Source: Diphasiastrum complanatum
Taxonomy: Eukaryota; Streptophyta; Lycopodiopsida; Lycopodiales; Lycopodiaceae
NCBI GenBank assembly: GCA_029204225.1
Contig: CM055110.1
Coordinates: forward strand, 2,969,186 to 3,033,185
Direction of reading: 5' to 3'
DNA length: 64,000 nt
Shown here: piece by piece, positions 1-11,777 of the stretch
Numbering within the stretch: position 1 is the first letter of the stretch
How the letters are laid out: each line of letters starts with the position of its first letter
Made by a program: the position numbers and the translations under genes
The notes under the pieces: model-generated
Told to the model about the DNA's origin: nothing
The model's input: the letters and a program-made list of their open reading frames with translations, nothing else
Databases searched by the model: none

Positions 1-220
1 CCCAAGTTTGGCCATTTCTATGTCTAAATCTACATGCATGTCATTTTTGACCAATCTAGACATTGTGAATGTCACAAATAACAATTAGACTTAAATGCAT
101 GAGACATAGCTCGAGTTTCTACAAGGTATAAAATGATATTTACAACTTATAATAGTACAAGCAAGATGAATTTCTTCATAAGCCCCAATAGTCAAGTTGG
201 ATGGCTTTTTATTCTTCACA
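1..220 (-). mobile_element. copia family A LTR fragment (3' LTR)
   Basis: Read on the minus strand, this begins TGTGAAGAATAAAAAGCC directly after a purine run (TTAGGAGGAG, 221-230). That is the polypurine-tract/3'-LTR arrangement expected downstream of copia coding DNA. Its first ~30 bases match the LTR start at 7443 on the plus strand (TGTTGAAATAAAAATC), and both share GAAACTCGAGCTAT further in. The window edge cuts it off. Confidence 0.55.
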
Positions 221-230
221 CTCCTCCTAA

Positions 231-1036
231 AAAGCTATCAAGTTGACTTGAACACTTGATCTTGAAATACTCCAAGGTTGGTCCAATGCTTGATGAAGAA
301 CTTTTTGTGTGGATCCTTTGCTTTGCATTTGAATTGAAGAACATCCAAAGAATCCATCATGATAAGATCTCTTTGGTAGAAATCTCTTGCCAATTCCACC
401 AAACTACCACTATTCCAATATGCCTCCTCCATGCTTGATGTTGATTTTGAACTTGAAAAATCTGTTTGCATGAAGATGGCTGCAAGAAAAAAGTAGGAAT
501 TCGAGGCTTCCAAGCCTCATTATGATCACAAAGACCATAGAGATCAAGATCAAAACAAGAGCTATAATCAAGATTAGCACACTAGCTTTACTAGTCCAAA
601 TACTATGAACTTTATCCAAAATGGATCTAATCTTGAAACCAAACTCTAACTTGATCTCATTGAGGGCTAAATACTTTCTTAAGGGTGTAAGTGTCCTCAT
701 TGGATTCTTCACTTAACTTCAAAAGAAGTTTACAACATGCCTCATCACATGAAAGAACACATTTTTCAATATGTTTGAGCTTGTTCTTATCCTTGTTCTT
801 ACTCAATTTAAGAGCATACAAATGGTGATACAATATATTGCTTTCTAGATTACTTGGAAACATAATCAAGTCACAAATGACTAGAACTAGTTCCAAACTA
901 AAGGCTTCATTCAAAACAAGAATAGCCTTACTTAATCTTTGAGATGACAAAATCTCAATTAAGCAAGATAAAACATCAACCAAAGAAAGAGAAACATAGG
1001 TGAATATTATGGAATGAATACCACCTAATCCTATCC
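231..1036 (-). pseudogene. decayed ORF with a membrane segment between copia integrase and 3' LTR
   Basis: Coding-like sequence runs through three minus-strand reading frames in succession (about 983-657, 712-480 and 513-238), which looks like one ORF of roughly 250 codons broken by frameshifts. The first part is leucine-rich and helical with a Lys-rich stretch (KNKDKNK). The middle contains a hydrophobic run of about 24 residues (VLILIIALVLILISMVFVII), a likely transmembrane helix. I do not recognise the family. It lies where a copia element would have RT/RNase H or, rarely, an extra env-like ORF. It could equally be captured host sequence. Confidence 0.4.
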
Positions 1037-1039
1037 TTT

Positions 1040-2217
1040 ATTTTCCATGAATAAAGAACCACAAGGACTCGACCTTGTACAATGAAGATCCCCTTGGATG
1101 CAAATGTTGAGGATATTCCTCCTCAAACCTCGACCCCATCATAAGTTGACCATTCTCCATAGACAGAACTTGTGATGCATCTTGATATGCTATGCTCCAG
1201 GCCCCTTCTAAGGTTGAATATAGATCTTTATAAACAATCAAATCTCCATTCTCAAACACCTTCGAGATAGAAAATATAATGGCCTTATAGACCTCCGTGG
1301 TGGATAAGCATCCAACCATGATCCATAAACTTGGATCACCATCCTTCCTTGCTTCCAAGGAAACACATGCAAAGCAATAACCTTCAGAACACTAAGGTAT
1401 ACAACCTTAGGCCTATAGTTGAACAAGACTCCATATAGTGCATTCCTTCCAATAGCTCCATAACTTTACAAAGTTTTGCATAATGGAAAATACACATGCA
1501 CCATAAAACTTGAAGAAACAAGACATAGCCATTGGTTACTTGTGAAACCACAAATAAGATTAGAAAGCAAGAGACATCTCTCTTGCTTATAGATGAAGAA
1601 AGGTGAGCATCCGAGTGTTCCAACTTCTTTGGATGTTTTGTCAAGTTGGTAGAAGACATCAAATATGGATCCTTATGTGATTTTGCCATAAAACAAGCCT
1701 CTCTTGGCTTGATCTCCTTGACCATAATAGACATAGATGTGAAATTGGTATCATCCAACCTCCTATGCCACACTTCCTCCTCGGAAATACAAGTCTTCAA
1801 AACAATATCACAAATACTTGCATTTTCATGTAAATCTAACTTGAAAATGCCACCATATCTAGATCCAAATGTTAGGATCTCATCACCTTTCTTAATGACA
1901 CAATTATTGACATTGAATTCCACTTCAAAACCATCATCTAATAACTTTCCAATACTAATCACATTCTTTGTGAGTTTTTGAACATAAAGTACATTGGAAA
2001 GTGTAAAACTCATTGAAGATGCAAGATTCAAGGATATACATCCAACTCCTTTAATAGCACATGTATCACCAACATAAGTGTATATTGATTCTTTAAGTTC
2101 TTGACAAGATTCAATTGAAATAAAAGAACTCTTGGTGCTACTCATGTGTGATAATGCACCACTATCAATATACCAAGATACATCTTTAAAAGGAGTAGAG
2201 GAGAAACTAGACATCAT
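1040..2217 (-). pseudogene. Ty1-copia protease / GAG-pre-integrase / integrase C-terminal remnant
   Basis: The minus strand encodes a copia aspartic protease centre (WYIDSGALSHM) near its start. The GAG-pre-integrase region follows (VWHRRLDDTNF, where the family norm is LWHRRLGHPNF). After loss of the catalytic integrase core, the integrase C-terminal part appears in shifted frames around 1426-1240 and 1358-1040 (PKVVYL, VFENGDLIVYKD). The nearest relative in the window is family A at 9898-11170. The order on the minus strand, protease then integrase then polypurine tract then LTR, is normal, but the core and all RT are missing and several frameshifts are present. Confidence 0.75.
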
Positions 2218-2451
2218 AAGAGATGCTTCTGGCCGAAGTGGCCAAAGTTTTTGAATTTCGTCGAGGACGTCGATATGTCAGATGATGTCCGATATGTCGG
2301 AGCCACTTGTAAGTGATTCTTGAGTATTTCTGTAGATTGTGCAGAAATACGAAGAGAGCTGTAGAACTGGATGAAGATTAAAGCTCGATTATTTGGTTGA
2401 GCCACTTTGTTAAGTAGAGTAATCCAACACAAAGAGTAGAATAATCTAACA
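2218..2451 (-). mobile_element. copia LTR fragment, family G (start of 3' LTR)
   Basis: Minus-strand sequence starts TGTTAGATTATTCT directly after the polypurine tract AAGGGGGAG (2452-2460), which follows an RNase H coding fragment. The same RNase H-PPT-LTR block recurs at 36.9-37.2 kb. The LTR is cut after about 230 bp, where it abuts the protease start of the neighbouring element. Confidence 0.6.
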
Positions 2452-2460
2452 CTCCCCCTT

Positions 2461-2723
2461 AATTTGAATCCATGAATGCTTTGACCTTGAAACTTACTTT
2501 TGCACAAAAATTTGTTGTGAGCATCCAAGCTTAATGCTTTAGTAAAAATATCCGTTGTCATATCTTGCGTTCCACAATACTGCAAGTCAGCCTCTTTGTC
2601 GAGAACTTTTCTTCTGACATAGTGATACTTAATTTCAATGTGCTTACTCCTAGAATGAAATCTAGGGGTTGGCTGATAAAGTAATGGCACTTTGATTATC
2701 ACAAAATAGAATTGTCGAAGCAT
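2461..2723 (-). pseudogene. Ty1-copia RNase H C-terminal fragment
   Basis: The minus strand encodes the characteristic copia RNase H end: PRFHSRSKHIEIKYHYVR, followed by LQYCGTQDMTTDIFTKAL. Only the last ~80 residues of the polyprotein are present. The fragment is followed immediately by a polypurine tract and LTR start, so it is the true 3' end of an element whose upstream part has been lost. It is closely related to the copy at 36929-37228. Confidence 0.8.
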
Positions 2724-3368
2724 ATTGATTCATATTGATACTTAAAAGTAAGTTTCTCAACCATACTGCTTTGTAGCTTGAGGGGCTACGATATAATCTG
2801 ATTTAGTAGAAAATAGAGCTATCGAGTTGAGAAATTGATATTTGTAGAAAGTAGGTAGAAGTTAGGTGCAATCTTTGCATGCAAGCTGTTAGGTGTCAAT
2901 ATATTGGTAGATTACACATTCAAAGGTGCTAAAAGTGGTTGCATCTTAGTAATATCATGAGCTATTGCTATCCTATATATGTACACGAGGTTCTCTCATA
3001 TTGTCAATGATGAATCAAGTTATCTTGGTGTCACAATGTCAAAATTGGATCTTCTGCTATTTTGCTTATAGTTGTATTCTCTCTCTAACTCGAGATTGGT
3101 ATATTCTTCATACATATTTTTGCTTGTGTACTTTCCCTACTGGTGAGGTTTTAATTAAGCTTTGATTAGTAGCCTTCTAGATTATGATCTATGTGAAAGA
3201 TTCAACTAGTTTAGTCATATTTGCTATATTTCTTTATTTGGCAAATTGAGGCCAACTTTATTTTAGACTTAGAGTTTGACTTTTCAAAGTTCATTAGTTT
3301 AAATTTCATTTGAATAAACACTTTTTGAAAGTGGGAAAGTTAGAAGTTGAGTTTGAGTAGATTCAAAT
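2724..3368. other. no gene recognised
   Basis: AT-rich sequence between copia fragments. Short ORFs here have no recognisable motifs, and I see no tRNA, clear LTR boundary or tandem repeat. Confidence 0.5.
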
Positions 3369-4140
3369 TTAAATGTTGGGTACATTGAATCTAGACCCAA
3401 AAATAGTAGGGTTTACATTCTGGAGGGAAAGCCAAGTGGCCAAATAGTGTTTGGACCTGTTATAAGAGGATGTAACCCAGTGTTGGGCGGGTATCAAAAT
3501 TAATACCATAGCTTTTGAAGAAAGTAGATACAACCAAGTATATCTTGTAAAGTCATCAATAAAGGTGACAAAACATGTTGCACCACCAATACTTTTAGAA
3601 GAAGAAAAATGAACATCCAAGTGTATAAGCTCCAAAGGATGAGTAGTCTTGATAAAAGGATTTTGATATGACTTTCTATGTGATTTTGCAATAGCACAAG
3701 CCTCACAAGGCTTGAAATATTTGGAAAGTGATCTTGAAGGCCAATAGCCTTAACTTTCTTGACCTTAGAAGACATAGACTTAAAGTTAGGATGCCCCAAC
3801 CTTCTATGCCATAACTCCTCTTTAGATAAAAAAGCAACTTCACAAAAGTTTGCATTCTCATAAGAATTCAACTTGAAAATTCCACCATATCTAGATCCAT
3901 TAGCTAAGACCTCATCATTTTTCTTGATAAAGCAAGTATTGGAGTTGAACTTTACATCACAACCACTATCAAGCAACTTTCCAACACTAATCAAGTTCTT
4001 TGTAAGTCTAGGGATAAAAAGAACATTGGAAAGTGCAAGAACTTTAGAAGAAGCAAGTTTCAATGAAATGTTGCCAATTTCTTCAATAGAGCACTCACGA
4101 TCATTTGCAGTATAAATAGATCTCTTAAGTCCTTTGTAAG
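3369..4140 (-). pseudogene. Ty1-copia family A fragment (protease C-term to integrase N-term)
   Basis: Near-identical to the plus-strand copy at about 10020-10640, but inverted. It encodes the protease C-terminal part (NVLFIPRLTKNLISVGKLL), the GAG-pre-integrase signature (ELWHRRLGHPNFKSM) and the first integrase segment (LIHLDVHFSSSKS, then CFVTFIDDFTRYTWLY). A frameshift near 3720 splits it into two overlapping ORFs. Here the first catalytic Asp of integrase is retained, unlike in the 10.5-kb copy. Both ends are truncated. Confidence 0.85.
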
Positions 4141-4149
4141 GTTCAATCT

Positions 4150-4880
4150 TTTAGCAACTAACTTTGAAATCGCTAGCACTAAAGTGATTATGTAGCCAAA
4201 CAATGAAGTATTGAATTATCAGACAAGACAATAAGATATTATCAATTACAAACAATCACAGAGATGCATACATTCTGACATAATACTGAACGTAATAAAG
4301 GAGTAGATTAATTCAACATGTAGCATGTACAAAATCAAATGATGATAAGCACAAGTCAATTGCAGATAGAAACCACGTACTTTAAGCTATCTATGAGTAA
4401 CTGAAACTCTGTCTGATTGCGCTTCCGCTGATAAGCAGTAAACGCAAGGAGAAATACTGTAATAAACTCTATATGAAAACTGAACTGAGCTAATGTTAAT
4501 GAAGAGCTAAAGAAGTGTTTGATGATCAGCTTTTATACTAAGCAAATAACGCACGTCCAGTAGGATAGCAATTAGGTCACAGATCACAATAGCCAGTTGG
4601 CCATAATGACCTGGCATCCATCTGTTGGAGTTTAGTCTTACTCCTACTCATCCTAACTACCCTCCTTCCTTTTCATGTAAATCACTCTCTCAAATAGTCT
4701 GCAAAAAATGAACTATTTTTCAACAGTCTGCATTCTTGCATTGATTGTCGCTACAGTCTGCATTTTTGCTCAGGAATTTCCACAGGCGAAAAATCCAACA
4801 CTGTCACCCTTGTCACCTTCGGGCCATCCTAAGCAACTAAGTGTTTTTCGACACTTGTGTTAACTCAATTTTTGGGCCAT
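4150..4880 (-). mobile_element. copia LTR-like fragment, family G
   Basis: Similar in order to the LTR region at about 36000-36900. Shared stretches include GATGCATACATTCTGA, a GATAAGCAGTA motif, and 'agccagttggc...ctggcatccat'. No coding sequence is seen. The boundaries are inferred from where similarity to the second copy fades. Confidence 0.5.
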
Positions 4881-5558
4881 TTCAGACACTTCCAGAAATG
4901 CGACATTGCTTTGCATAAAATGTGAAAAAGATGACACTCTGTAGAAATACACAAGATTCCAAGTACAGACTGTCTACGTCTTCACGCTCCAATTGTTGGA
5001 AAATAACTTCACTTTTCTTCATCCCTGGATAGTTCCACGCGGGATGAATCAGATCTTGCAAAGACGGCCGCAAGTACAATCCATTCAAATGGAAGCGAAC
5101 ATCTGCAACTAGTCGGTGCTTAAGCGTAGTCTATTGGGTACAAAACCAAATTAAAAGAAAACTGTATGATAGAATATAAAAATTTTGCCAACGGACAAAG
5201 AGATAGGAGAGGAAAAACTAATAACGCAAAATAGAATAGAACAATTTTTTGTACTTGATATGCGGCAGACTATAAACTCTCCTCCAAGAAGGTTCATAAA
5301 GAGATTATTTCTATCAGCTATGTATTGTGTATGCATGAATACTAGTATTATTTTTTATTCTGATGAATGAACCATATTGTTTTCTCAATCAGTAGATAGC
5401 CGCAGGTTGCAAAATCTAAAGACAAAGTATCAGAAGCTAATTAGTGTTTTTGCAATTTTTGCATTCTCTCTCTTCGAGATTTTTTGCATTTTTTCTAGTA
5501 AAGGTAAAATGCGCCTGAGTGCGTAAAATTCACGTAGACATAGTTTGCATATTTTACC
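4881..5558. other. no gene recognised
   Basis: Low-complexity AT-rich spacer. Short ORFs at 4882-5088 and 5151-5370 lack recognisable domains, and overlapping ORFs occur on both strands. It precedes the copia gag fragment at 5559 and may contain the remains of its 5' part. Confidence 0.4.
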
Positions 5559-7442
5559 TTGAGTACCAAGCATCAATTGTCAGAAGAAAACAAAAAGAAA
5601 AAATGCAAAAAACCAAGCACATCTTCAACAAGAGATGAACACAACTCAAGGCCACCTATGGTATGCAATTACTGCAAGAAGAAAAGACACTTAGAAAAAG
5701 ATTGTTGGAGAAATTCCAACAACATCTGCATTCAATTGTTGGTTCAATCCCAAAAGCAAAAACAAAGACAAGGCCCATACTGCAAAATCTTCCCATCAAG
5801 AGATGTGCAAAATGCACACTCAGATCTTAAGATCGTCATAGACTCAGGAGCCACATCACACATCACGCACAAAAGGAAAACCCTAAAGAATTACAAAACC
5901 TCCGACGAGGATAGAGAAGTTGTCCTTGGAGATAACAGCAAGCACCATGTCGAGGAGACAATAACTCTACATATGAAGACCACATTTGGCTACAAAGATT
6001 TAGAGGGAGTCCTACACATTCCCACATTAAAGAGTGATCTGCTGTTAGTAGCAAAGATCATTGATATGGGGTTGAACTTGACTTTCAATAGTAACGACTG
6101 TCACATAAAGGACTGTGAAACCAACAAGTAACTAGTGACGGCTGAAAGAAAGAGAAACTTGTATTGAACAAGTGTCCTGGATCCCATAGATCAAGTTCTT
6201 GTCACCTCAAATGAAGAAAACAAGAATAGACTATGGCATAAGAGGATGTGCCATTGCAACATGAGCACACTCTACAGGATGTCAAAAGGCAAAATGGCAG
6301 AAGGCATGAATGTGATTGATAGAAAGATCAGTCTATGTGAATCATGTTTGAAAGACAAGCAGCACCATGAACCATTCAGATTCGAAGGATTCGAACGAAG
6401 GAGGTTCTTGGGCTGATACATAGAGATCTATGTGGATTTATGAGAGTTTCGTCTATATCAGGATCACAATACTTCTCTACATTCATTGATGATTACACAC
6501 ACATGACGTTTGTCTATTTCTTGAAGAAAAAGTCTAAAATATTTATAGTTTTGAAACATTTTAAAAGTTTAGCTGAAACATAGACATGAAGAAAAATCAA
6601 GGTTCTGAGATCTGATAATGGTGGAGAATACACCAATACAGAATTCAAGAACTTCCGTCAACATGAAGGAATTGAAAGGCAGTATACTATGCCTTACACA
6701 CCACAGCACAACGGGGTAGCAGAGAGAAAGAACCGAACCCTGATGGAGGCAGCAAGGTGCATGATGGTGCAGACAAACTTATCAAAAGAATTTTGGGTAG
6801 AAGCTACACCAACAGCCGTGTATTTACAGAATAGGAGCATGATAGCTACTGTAAGCGATGCCACACCTTATCAGACATGGACTAGCAAAAATATCAATCT
6901 GTCACATGTCAGAGTGTTTGGTTGCAGGGCTTACATGCACATGCCTCAAGAGAAGAGGTCCAAGCTTGATGAAAAATCAAGACCCATGATATTTGTGGCA
7001 TATGTAATCAATTCACCTGGCTATAGGTTATATGATCCTAAAACCAATAAGTTGCAAGTAAGTAGAGATGTCAAATTTGATGAACAAATGTTCCAAGAAG
7101 ATGTAGACCAGACTGGTTATCAGTTCACTGATATCAGTCCTTTGATCTGACTCTTTACATCTTTGACTGGGCTGAAGAGGGAGATCAGATTTCTATAAAG
7201 CCGGATGATCAAGAAGATCAACAAGCAATTGAACGACAGGAGCTGTAGACCCCACATCAACCAGTACAAGCTGAACATCGGAAGAGTCTTACTGAGCCAA
7301 GATGCTCTGCCATAATCCACTTCCAGAATCCAACAGAAAGCCATCAAGAAAGCTGTAACAACTAGCTGCAATGAAAATCATTGTCTGATGACAACAAAAT
7401 TTGAAACTTACTCACAAGCAATTGCAAGTCAGGAGTCAGAGG
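5559..7442 (+). pseudogene. Ty1-copia gag zinc knuckle - protease - integrase, RT missing
   Basis: Plus-strand copia polyprotein remnant. The first ORF (to about 6131) has a CX2CX4HX4C knuckle (CNYCKKKRHLEKDC) and the protease centre IVIDSGATSH. A degraded GAG-pre-integrase follows (RLWHKRMCHCN, then a C/H zinc pair near 6345). Integrase shows all three catalytic positions: HRDLCG, LRSDNGGEY and NGVAERKNRT. Its C-terminal part has the usual HVRVFGCRAY. Stops lie around 6130, 6415 and 6580, and another ends the readable ORF at 7150. RT and RNase H are absent. The tail (AGGAGTCAGAGG) resembles a polypurine tract abutting the LTR at 7443. This family is distinct from A. Confidence 0.85.
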
Positions 7443-8236
7443 TGTTGAAATAAAAATCATCTATCTTGACTTTATGCTTGCTACAAACTTTGTACTATGC
7501 AAGTATGTTCTTTCGTAGATGTAAATGCCAAATTTGGCCTAGATGAAACTCGAGCTATATGGATTTGTCATATCTACTTGGATGATTACAATTTGCATAT
7601 AGATTGTAGACTTAGAAATAGCATTAATATGGTTGTAGGAACTTGTGGCATATTACATGCATTTATTGTAAGTGATCCATAGTGACATACAAGGCATGCA
7701 CAAAGTGAAAGGGACACATGCATGATGATTTGTACAATTCTAGTTAGAAGTAGGACACTTGGTAAAATTAGGTAGAGATACATGCATGAGATGTGACAAA
7801 TGTCACATAGACTCTAGTTTTCACTTTAGATGTCATTGAAAGGTGGATGAATGTGGTTCTACCTCGAGCTACCTCAAACTCCATAAATATGTGTAGCTAT
7901 TCTCATAATCTTTGATGAAGAACCAAAGCTTTGTAGCTATTCCATGCCATTTTGGGTCTACACCATTATTTGCTTGAATATCTCTCTCTCTCTTTCTCTC
8001 TCTAACTCGTGTTGAGACTAATGCTTATACATTAAATTCTTGTACTTTTGCTCATTTGTAATTCATAACAATCATTATCTGATTCTTAGCATGCTAGATT
8101 GTGGCTAAGCCATAAGTTGTGTACTAGATCTTGTTATTCAATCTAGAATCAGATTATTGTGCTAATCATAAAGCTTAATAAGATCCATCATACTTGTGGA
8201 TCATTCCCACACGTGTGAATTCTGGAAATTTTGTCA
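7443..8236 (+). mobile_element. copia family A 5' LTR
   Basis: It starts TGTTGAAATAAAAATC and ends TTTTGTCA immediately before a tRNA-Met primer-binding site. Partial copies lie inverted at 19112-19556 and at the window start. It contains a (TC)n run (7981-8003) and the palindrome CACACGTGTG at 8208-8217, close to the 3' end. The start is the less certain boundary, because the inverted copy is truncated and only supports the right-hand ~450 bp. Confidence 0.65.
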
Positions 8237-8249
8237 TAGTATCAGAGCC
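8237..8249 (+). promoter_or_regulatory. primer-binding site (tRNA-iMet type)
   Basis: TAGTATCAGAGCC directly follows the LTR. It differs by one base from the standard plant copia site TGGTATCAGAGCC, which pairs with the 3' end of initiator tRNA-Met. Confidence 0.8.
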
Positions 8250-8995
8250 AAATTGAGCTTTGCATGTTAACATCTCTAATTGTACAAGAATTTGAGAGCT
8301 AATTCAAGCAAAAAAGTAGTTATTGACTTTTCTTTACCTTTCTCTGAACAGTGTTTGGATCAAATTATATTGAGACTGAATTTTCAGGTCTGAAAAGTCA
8401 TGGTACAGAATTCTGGAATTTCGCACGCATGAAAATCAGAGATTTGCAGTCCCTTCTATTTCCTTGCTTGTTGATCCAAAGATAGTGGTGTTATAGCTTG
8501 ATGGAAAGCTTATGAATGTACTTTCCATAGAAATTGATACCAAATCAATCTGATGTGTCTATCAAGAGTTATAAGCTCTTAAAGAGGGTAGGGATAGGTC
8601 CAAAATCCGAGTGACCACTTTTGGATTTGATTCAATCTTGCTTTGTTCTGAATCCATTGTTTTGAGCATCCTTCACAAGAAATTGAAGGTCAAGACTAAG
8701 TTTGATGTTAATTGAGCACCTTTGAGCCTATCATTAGTGTTTTCTTTTGAAGCATCTAACACGTGCCAAAAGTAGAATTCAAACTTGCAAAGTGCCTTAA
8801 ACCATTTTGAGTGTTTGATCTAGAAAATCTTGTTTTGTGGAATATTTGAGATCCATCTCAAATACAGTTGCAAGTTTTTCACAAAGAAGGGTAGTACATC
8901 CTTGAAAATACCTATAGTGAAAGAGAGCAGGAACAGAGTCTAATTGGAACAAGCTCAAACATATTATTGTCCAATAACTAAGAAGTTTTCACATA
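8250..8995 (+). other. copia family A untranslated leader
   Basis: Non-coding leader between the primer-binding site and the gag start. The same sequence recurs inverted at about 18350-19098 and 51036-51425, showing that it belongs to the element and not to the host. No ORF of note. Confidence 0.7.
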
Positions 8996-9897
8996 ATGGC
9001 ATATGTGGGAGGATATCTCCTAGAAGCAGGTGAAAGACTAAATACCTCTAATTACTCAATTTGGAAGGTTAGAATGGAGTCTATTTTGATAATCCAGGAT
9101 GTTATTGACATAGTGCTTGGTATTGAGGAGGAGCCTCAAGCACAGCTTGAAATACCAAAGTACAAGAAGAGAGCTAGGATGGCTCTACATTTCATTAAAA
9201 TGAATGTATCTAATGAAATTCTAAGAGAGATAGGATCTTGCACCACAATTAAAGATGCTTGGGATGCACTTAAGTCCATCTATGAAGCAAAGAATACTTC
9301 TAGAATACTCACTCTCAGGAATCAGATTTTCCAAAGTTTTCAAAGAAGTGAGGAGAGTGCATCAAACTATGTTCTGAGAGTAAAAAATCTTCATAGGGAG
9401 CTTTCTTGTGTTGGTGTTACAACTAACCAAGATGAGCTAGTACAAGTCATACTAAATGGCTTAAAGAATGACTATGTTAATCTTGTTCAATCCTTTGCCA
9501 GTAAGGAAAAGTTGCCTAATTTACAAACTCTCCAAAGAATTCTCATCTCTGAAGAAGCTAGGCAAAGTTATAAACTCTCTAAGATGAACAAACTCGAGCA
9601 TATTGGAGGTCGCAAAGCCTTTTTTGTCAAAGACAAGCATAAAGTAAGGAATAAGAACAGTTTTCTCAATCATTCAACAAAGACAAAGCCAAGGATCGAG
9701 ACAAAGATGGTGAAGAGGATGACTCATCTCATCCTTCTACTTCAAAGACCAAGAAGAAGAAAATCAAGTGTTTCTTTTGTGGCAAGAAGGGGCACTATGC
9801 CTCTAATTGCTTTAAGAAGAAAAACCAACTCAAGCAAGCAAATCTCTCCAAAGAGATTGAAGAAGATTTTGTTGCAAGTGATGGAGAAGGATCACTC
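8996..9897 (+). pseudogene. Ty1-copia family A gag
   Basis: The ORF opens with MAYVGGYLLEAGERLNTSNY and continues with typical copia gag helices (NYSIWKVRMESIL, SRILTLRNQIFQSF). This is the nucleocapsid-packaging protein of the particle. After about 220 codons the frame is lost near 9657, where one base is missing relative to the inverted copy at 17.7 kb. In the shifted frame the zinc knuckle CFFCGKKGHYASNC (CX2CX4HX4C) is intact at about 9770-9815. The protease ORF that follows is in that same shifted frame, so gag and pol were once one continuous polyprotein. Confidence 0.85.
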
Positions 9898-11198
9898 ATG
9901 GTGTCAAGTTTTTCTTCATCACCTTTCAAGAAAGATGGAGCTTGGTACATAGATAGTGGAGCTTCTTCACATATGTGTTCAAAGGAGTCTTTTGACTCAA
10001 TTGTACCTTACAAAGGACTTAAGAGATCTATTTATACTGCAAATGATCATGAGTGCTCTATTGAAGGAATTGGCAACATTTCATTGAAACTTGCTTCTTC
10101 TAAAGTTCTTGCACTTTCCAATGTTCTTTTTATCCCTAAACTTACAAAGAACTTGATTAGTGTTGGAAAGTTGCTTGATAGTGGTTGTGATGTAAAGTTC
10201 AACTCCAATACTTGCTTTATCAAGAAAAATGATGAGGTCCTAGCTAATGGATGTAGATATGGTGGAACTTTCAAGATGCATTCTTATGAGAATGTAAAAT
10301 TTTGTGAAGTTGCTTTTTTATCTAAAGAGGAGTTATGGCATAGAAGGTTGGGGCATCCTAACTTTAAGTCTATGTCTTCTAAGGTCAAGAAAGTTAAGGC
10401 TATTGGCCTTCCAAGATCACTTTCCAAATATTTCAAGCCTAGTGAGGCTTGTGCTATCGCAAAATCACATAGAAAGTCATATCAAAAGCCTTTTATCAAG
10501 ACTACTCATCCTTTGGAGCTTATACACTCGAATGTTCATTTTTCTTCTTCTAAAAGTATTGGTGGCGCAACATGTTTTGTCACCTTTATTGATGACTTTA
10601 CAAGATATACTTGGTTGTATCTAATTTCTTCAAAAGCTATGGTATTTGATCACTTTCTAATCTTCAAAGCTTATGTTGAGAAACTGTTTTCTTTCAAAGT
10701 TAAAGCTTTCAGATGTGATGGAGGAGGTGAATACATCTCCAACAAGTTTTATGAGTATTGTGAAGGTGAAGGAATAAAGAGAGAATTTTCTTGTGCTTAT
10801 TCTCCATCTCAAAATAGAGTTGCTAAGAGGAAAAATTGACCTTTATGTGAATGTGCTAAAGTAATCCGAGTTGAAGCTTCTTTGCCTATTGAATATTGGG
10901 GTGAAGCAATTAATTCTGCAAACTATTTGTGCAATAGATACCTCACAATGCACTTGCTGGAAAATCACCATATGAAGTCTTGTTTAAGAAGAAACCTAAG
11001 GTAGATCACCTTAGAGTTTTTGGTTGTGCCTGCTTTGTTCATGTACCCTTGGAAACAAGGAAAAGAGATGATCCTAATTCTATCAAAGGGATCATGGTTG
11101 GATATTCATCCAACAAGAAGGCTTACAGAATCTATGTTATGAAAAAGAATGCTTGGAGCTACACACATGAGAGGAAGCTCCACTTAGTGTGTGTGTAG
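9898..11198 (+). pseudogene. Ty1-copia family A protease-integrase
   Basis: Protease centre WYIDSGASSHMC, then the GAG-pre-integrase signature ELWHRRLGHPNF, then integrase (CFVTFIDDFTRYTW, FRCDGGGEYIS). Two of the three integrase catalytic positions are lost: the first Asp is Asn in LIHSNVHF, and the Glu of the usual NGVAERKN is Lys in NRVAKRKN. A stop falls at about 10837. The C-terminal part continues in another frame to about 11170 (PKVDHLRVFGCACFVHVP). This copy cannot have integrated itself since those changes. RT is missing downstream. Confidence 0.9.
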
Positions 11199-11585
11199 AG
11201 AAGGAAACAACAAGAAAAACAAAAGATCGTACAATGCACAAAATAGGACTCAGAATATCGATCCTAATATTCTTGCATTATCAAAAAGGAGTACAAGTTG
11301 AGCGAATAGCTCTTTTCTCTATGACAAGATTTTCTCTCTTTGTCTTCCTACATTCTACCTTACTCTCCTACACTCTCTGCTACCCTCATTCCTTTTTCTA
11401 CGTTCTATCTGCTCTATTTATATAAAGAAACTCGTTTACAGGAAATAGTTTTAAAAGAATGGATTAACTCTAAATCTTAGTTCTAATCCTCGTCACAATT
11501 ACACGTCCACATCTCCTTTCATACGTCCAGCTCGCCGTCTTTTTCCTTTTGTACATTCAACTCACCGCCCTTTATTGATTCTCTC
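11199..11585. mobile_element. possible inserted LTR-like sequence between integrase and RNase H pieces
   Basis: Non-coding, pyrimidine-rich sequence separates the integrase C-terminus from an RNase H fragment. It includes a TATA-like tatttatataaag at about 11416. It may be an LTR or other insertion that accompanied loss of RT. I cannot fix its boundaries. Confidence 0.3.
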
Positions 11586-11777
11586 ATGTATGCTATGATA
11601 TGTACTAGACCTCACATTGCTTATTCACTTAGTACACTAATCCAATGTTACAGTGGATATTCAAATGACCATGTTAATCTTCTTCAAGGTTTTACATATG
11701 CAGATTGGGCTGGAGATGTTGATTGCAGAAAATCGACATCGGATATGTCTTTGTATTCAACAAAGATCATAGGATAG
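11586..11777 (+). pseudogene. Ty1-copia RNase H fragment
   Basis: Encodes MYAMICTRPHIAYSLSTL and YADWAGDVDCRKSTS, the end of RT and the DADWAGD/RKSTSG signature of copia RNase H. About 60 codons are joined in frame with an internal deletion (YSNDHVNLLQGFTYADWAG). It probably belongs to the family A element upstream. Confidence 0.8.

Noticed and set aside
7794-8236. A shorter family A LTR bounded by TGACAAA/TTTGTCA
   Set aside because: GAGATG upstream of the putative start is also shared with the inverted copy, and a better LTR start with a window-start counterpart exists at 7443.
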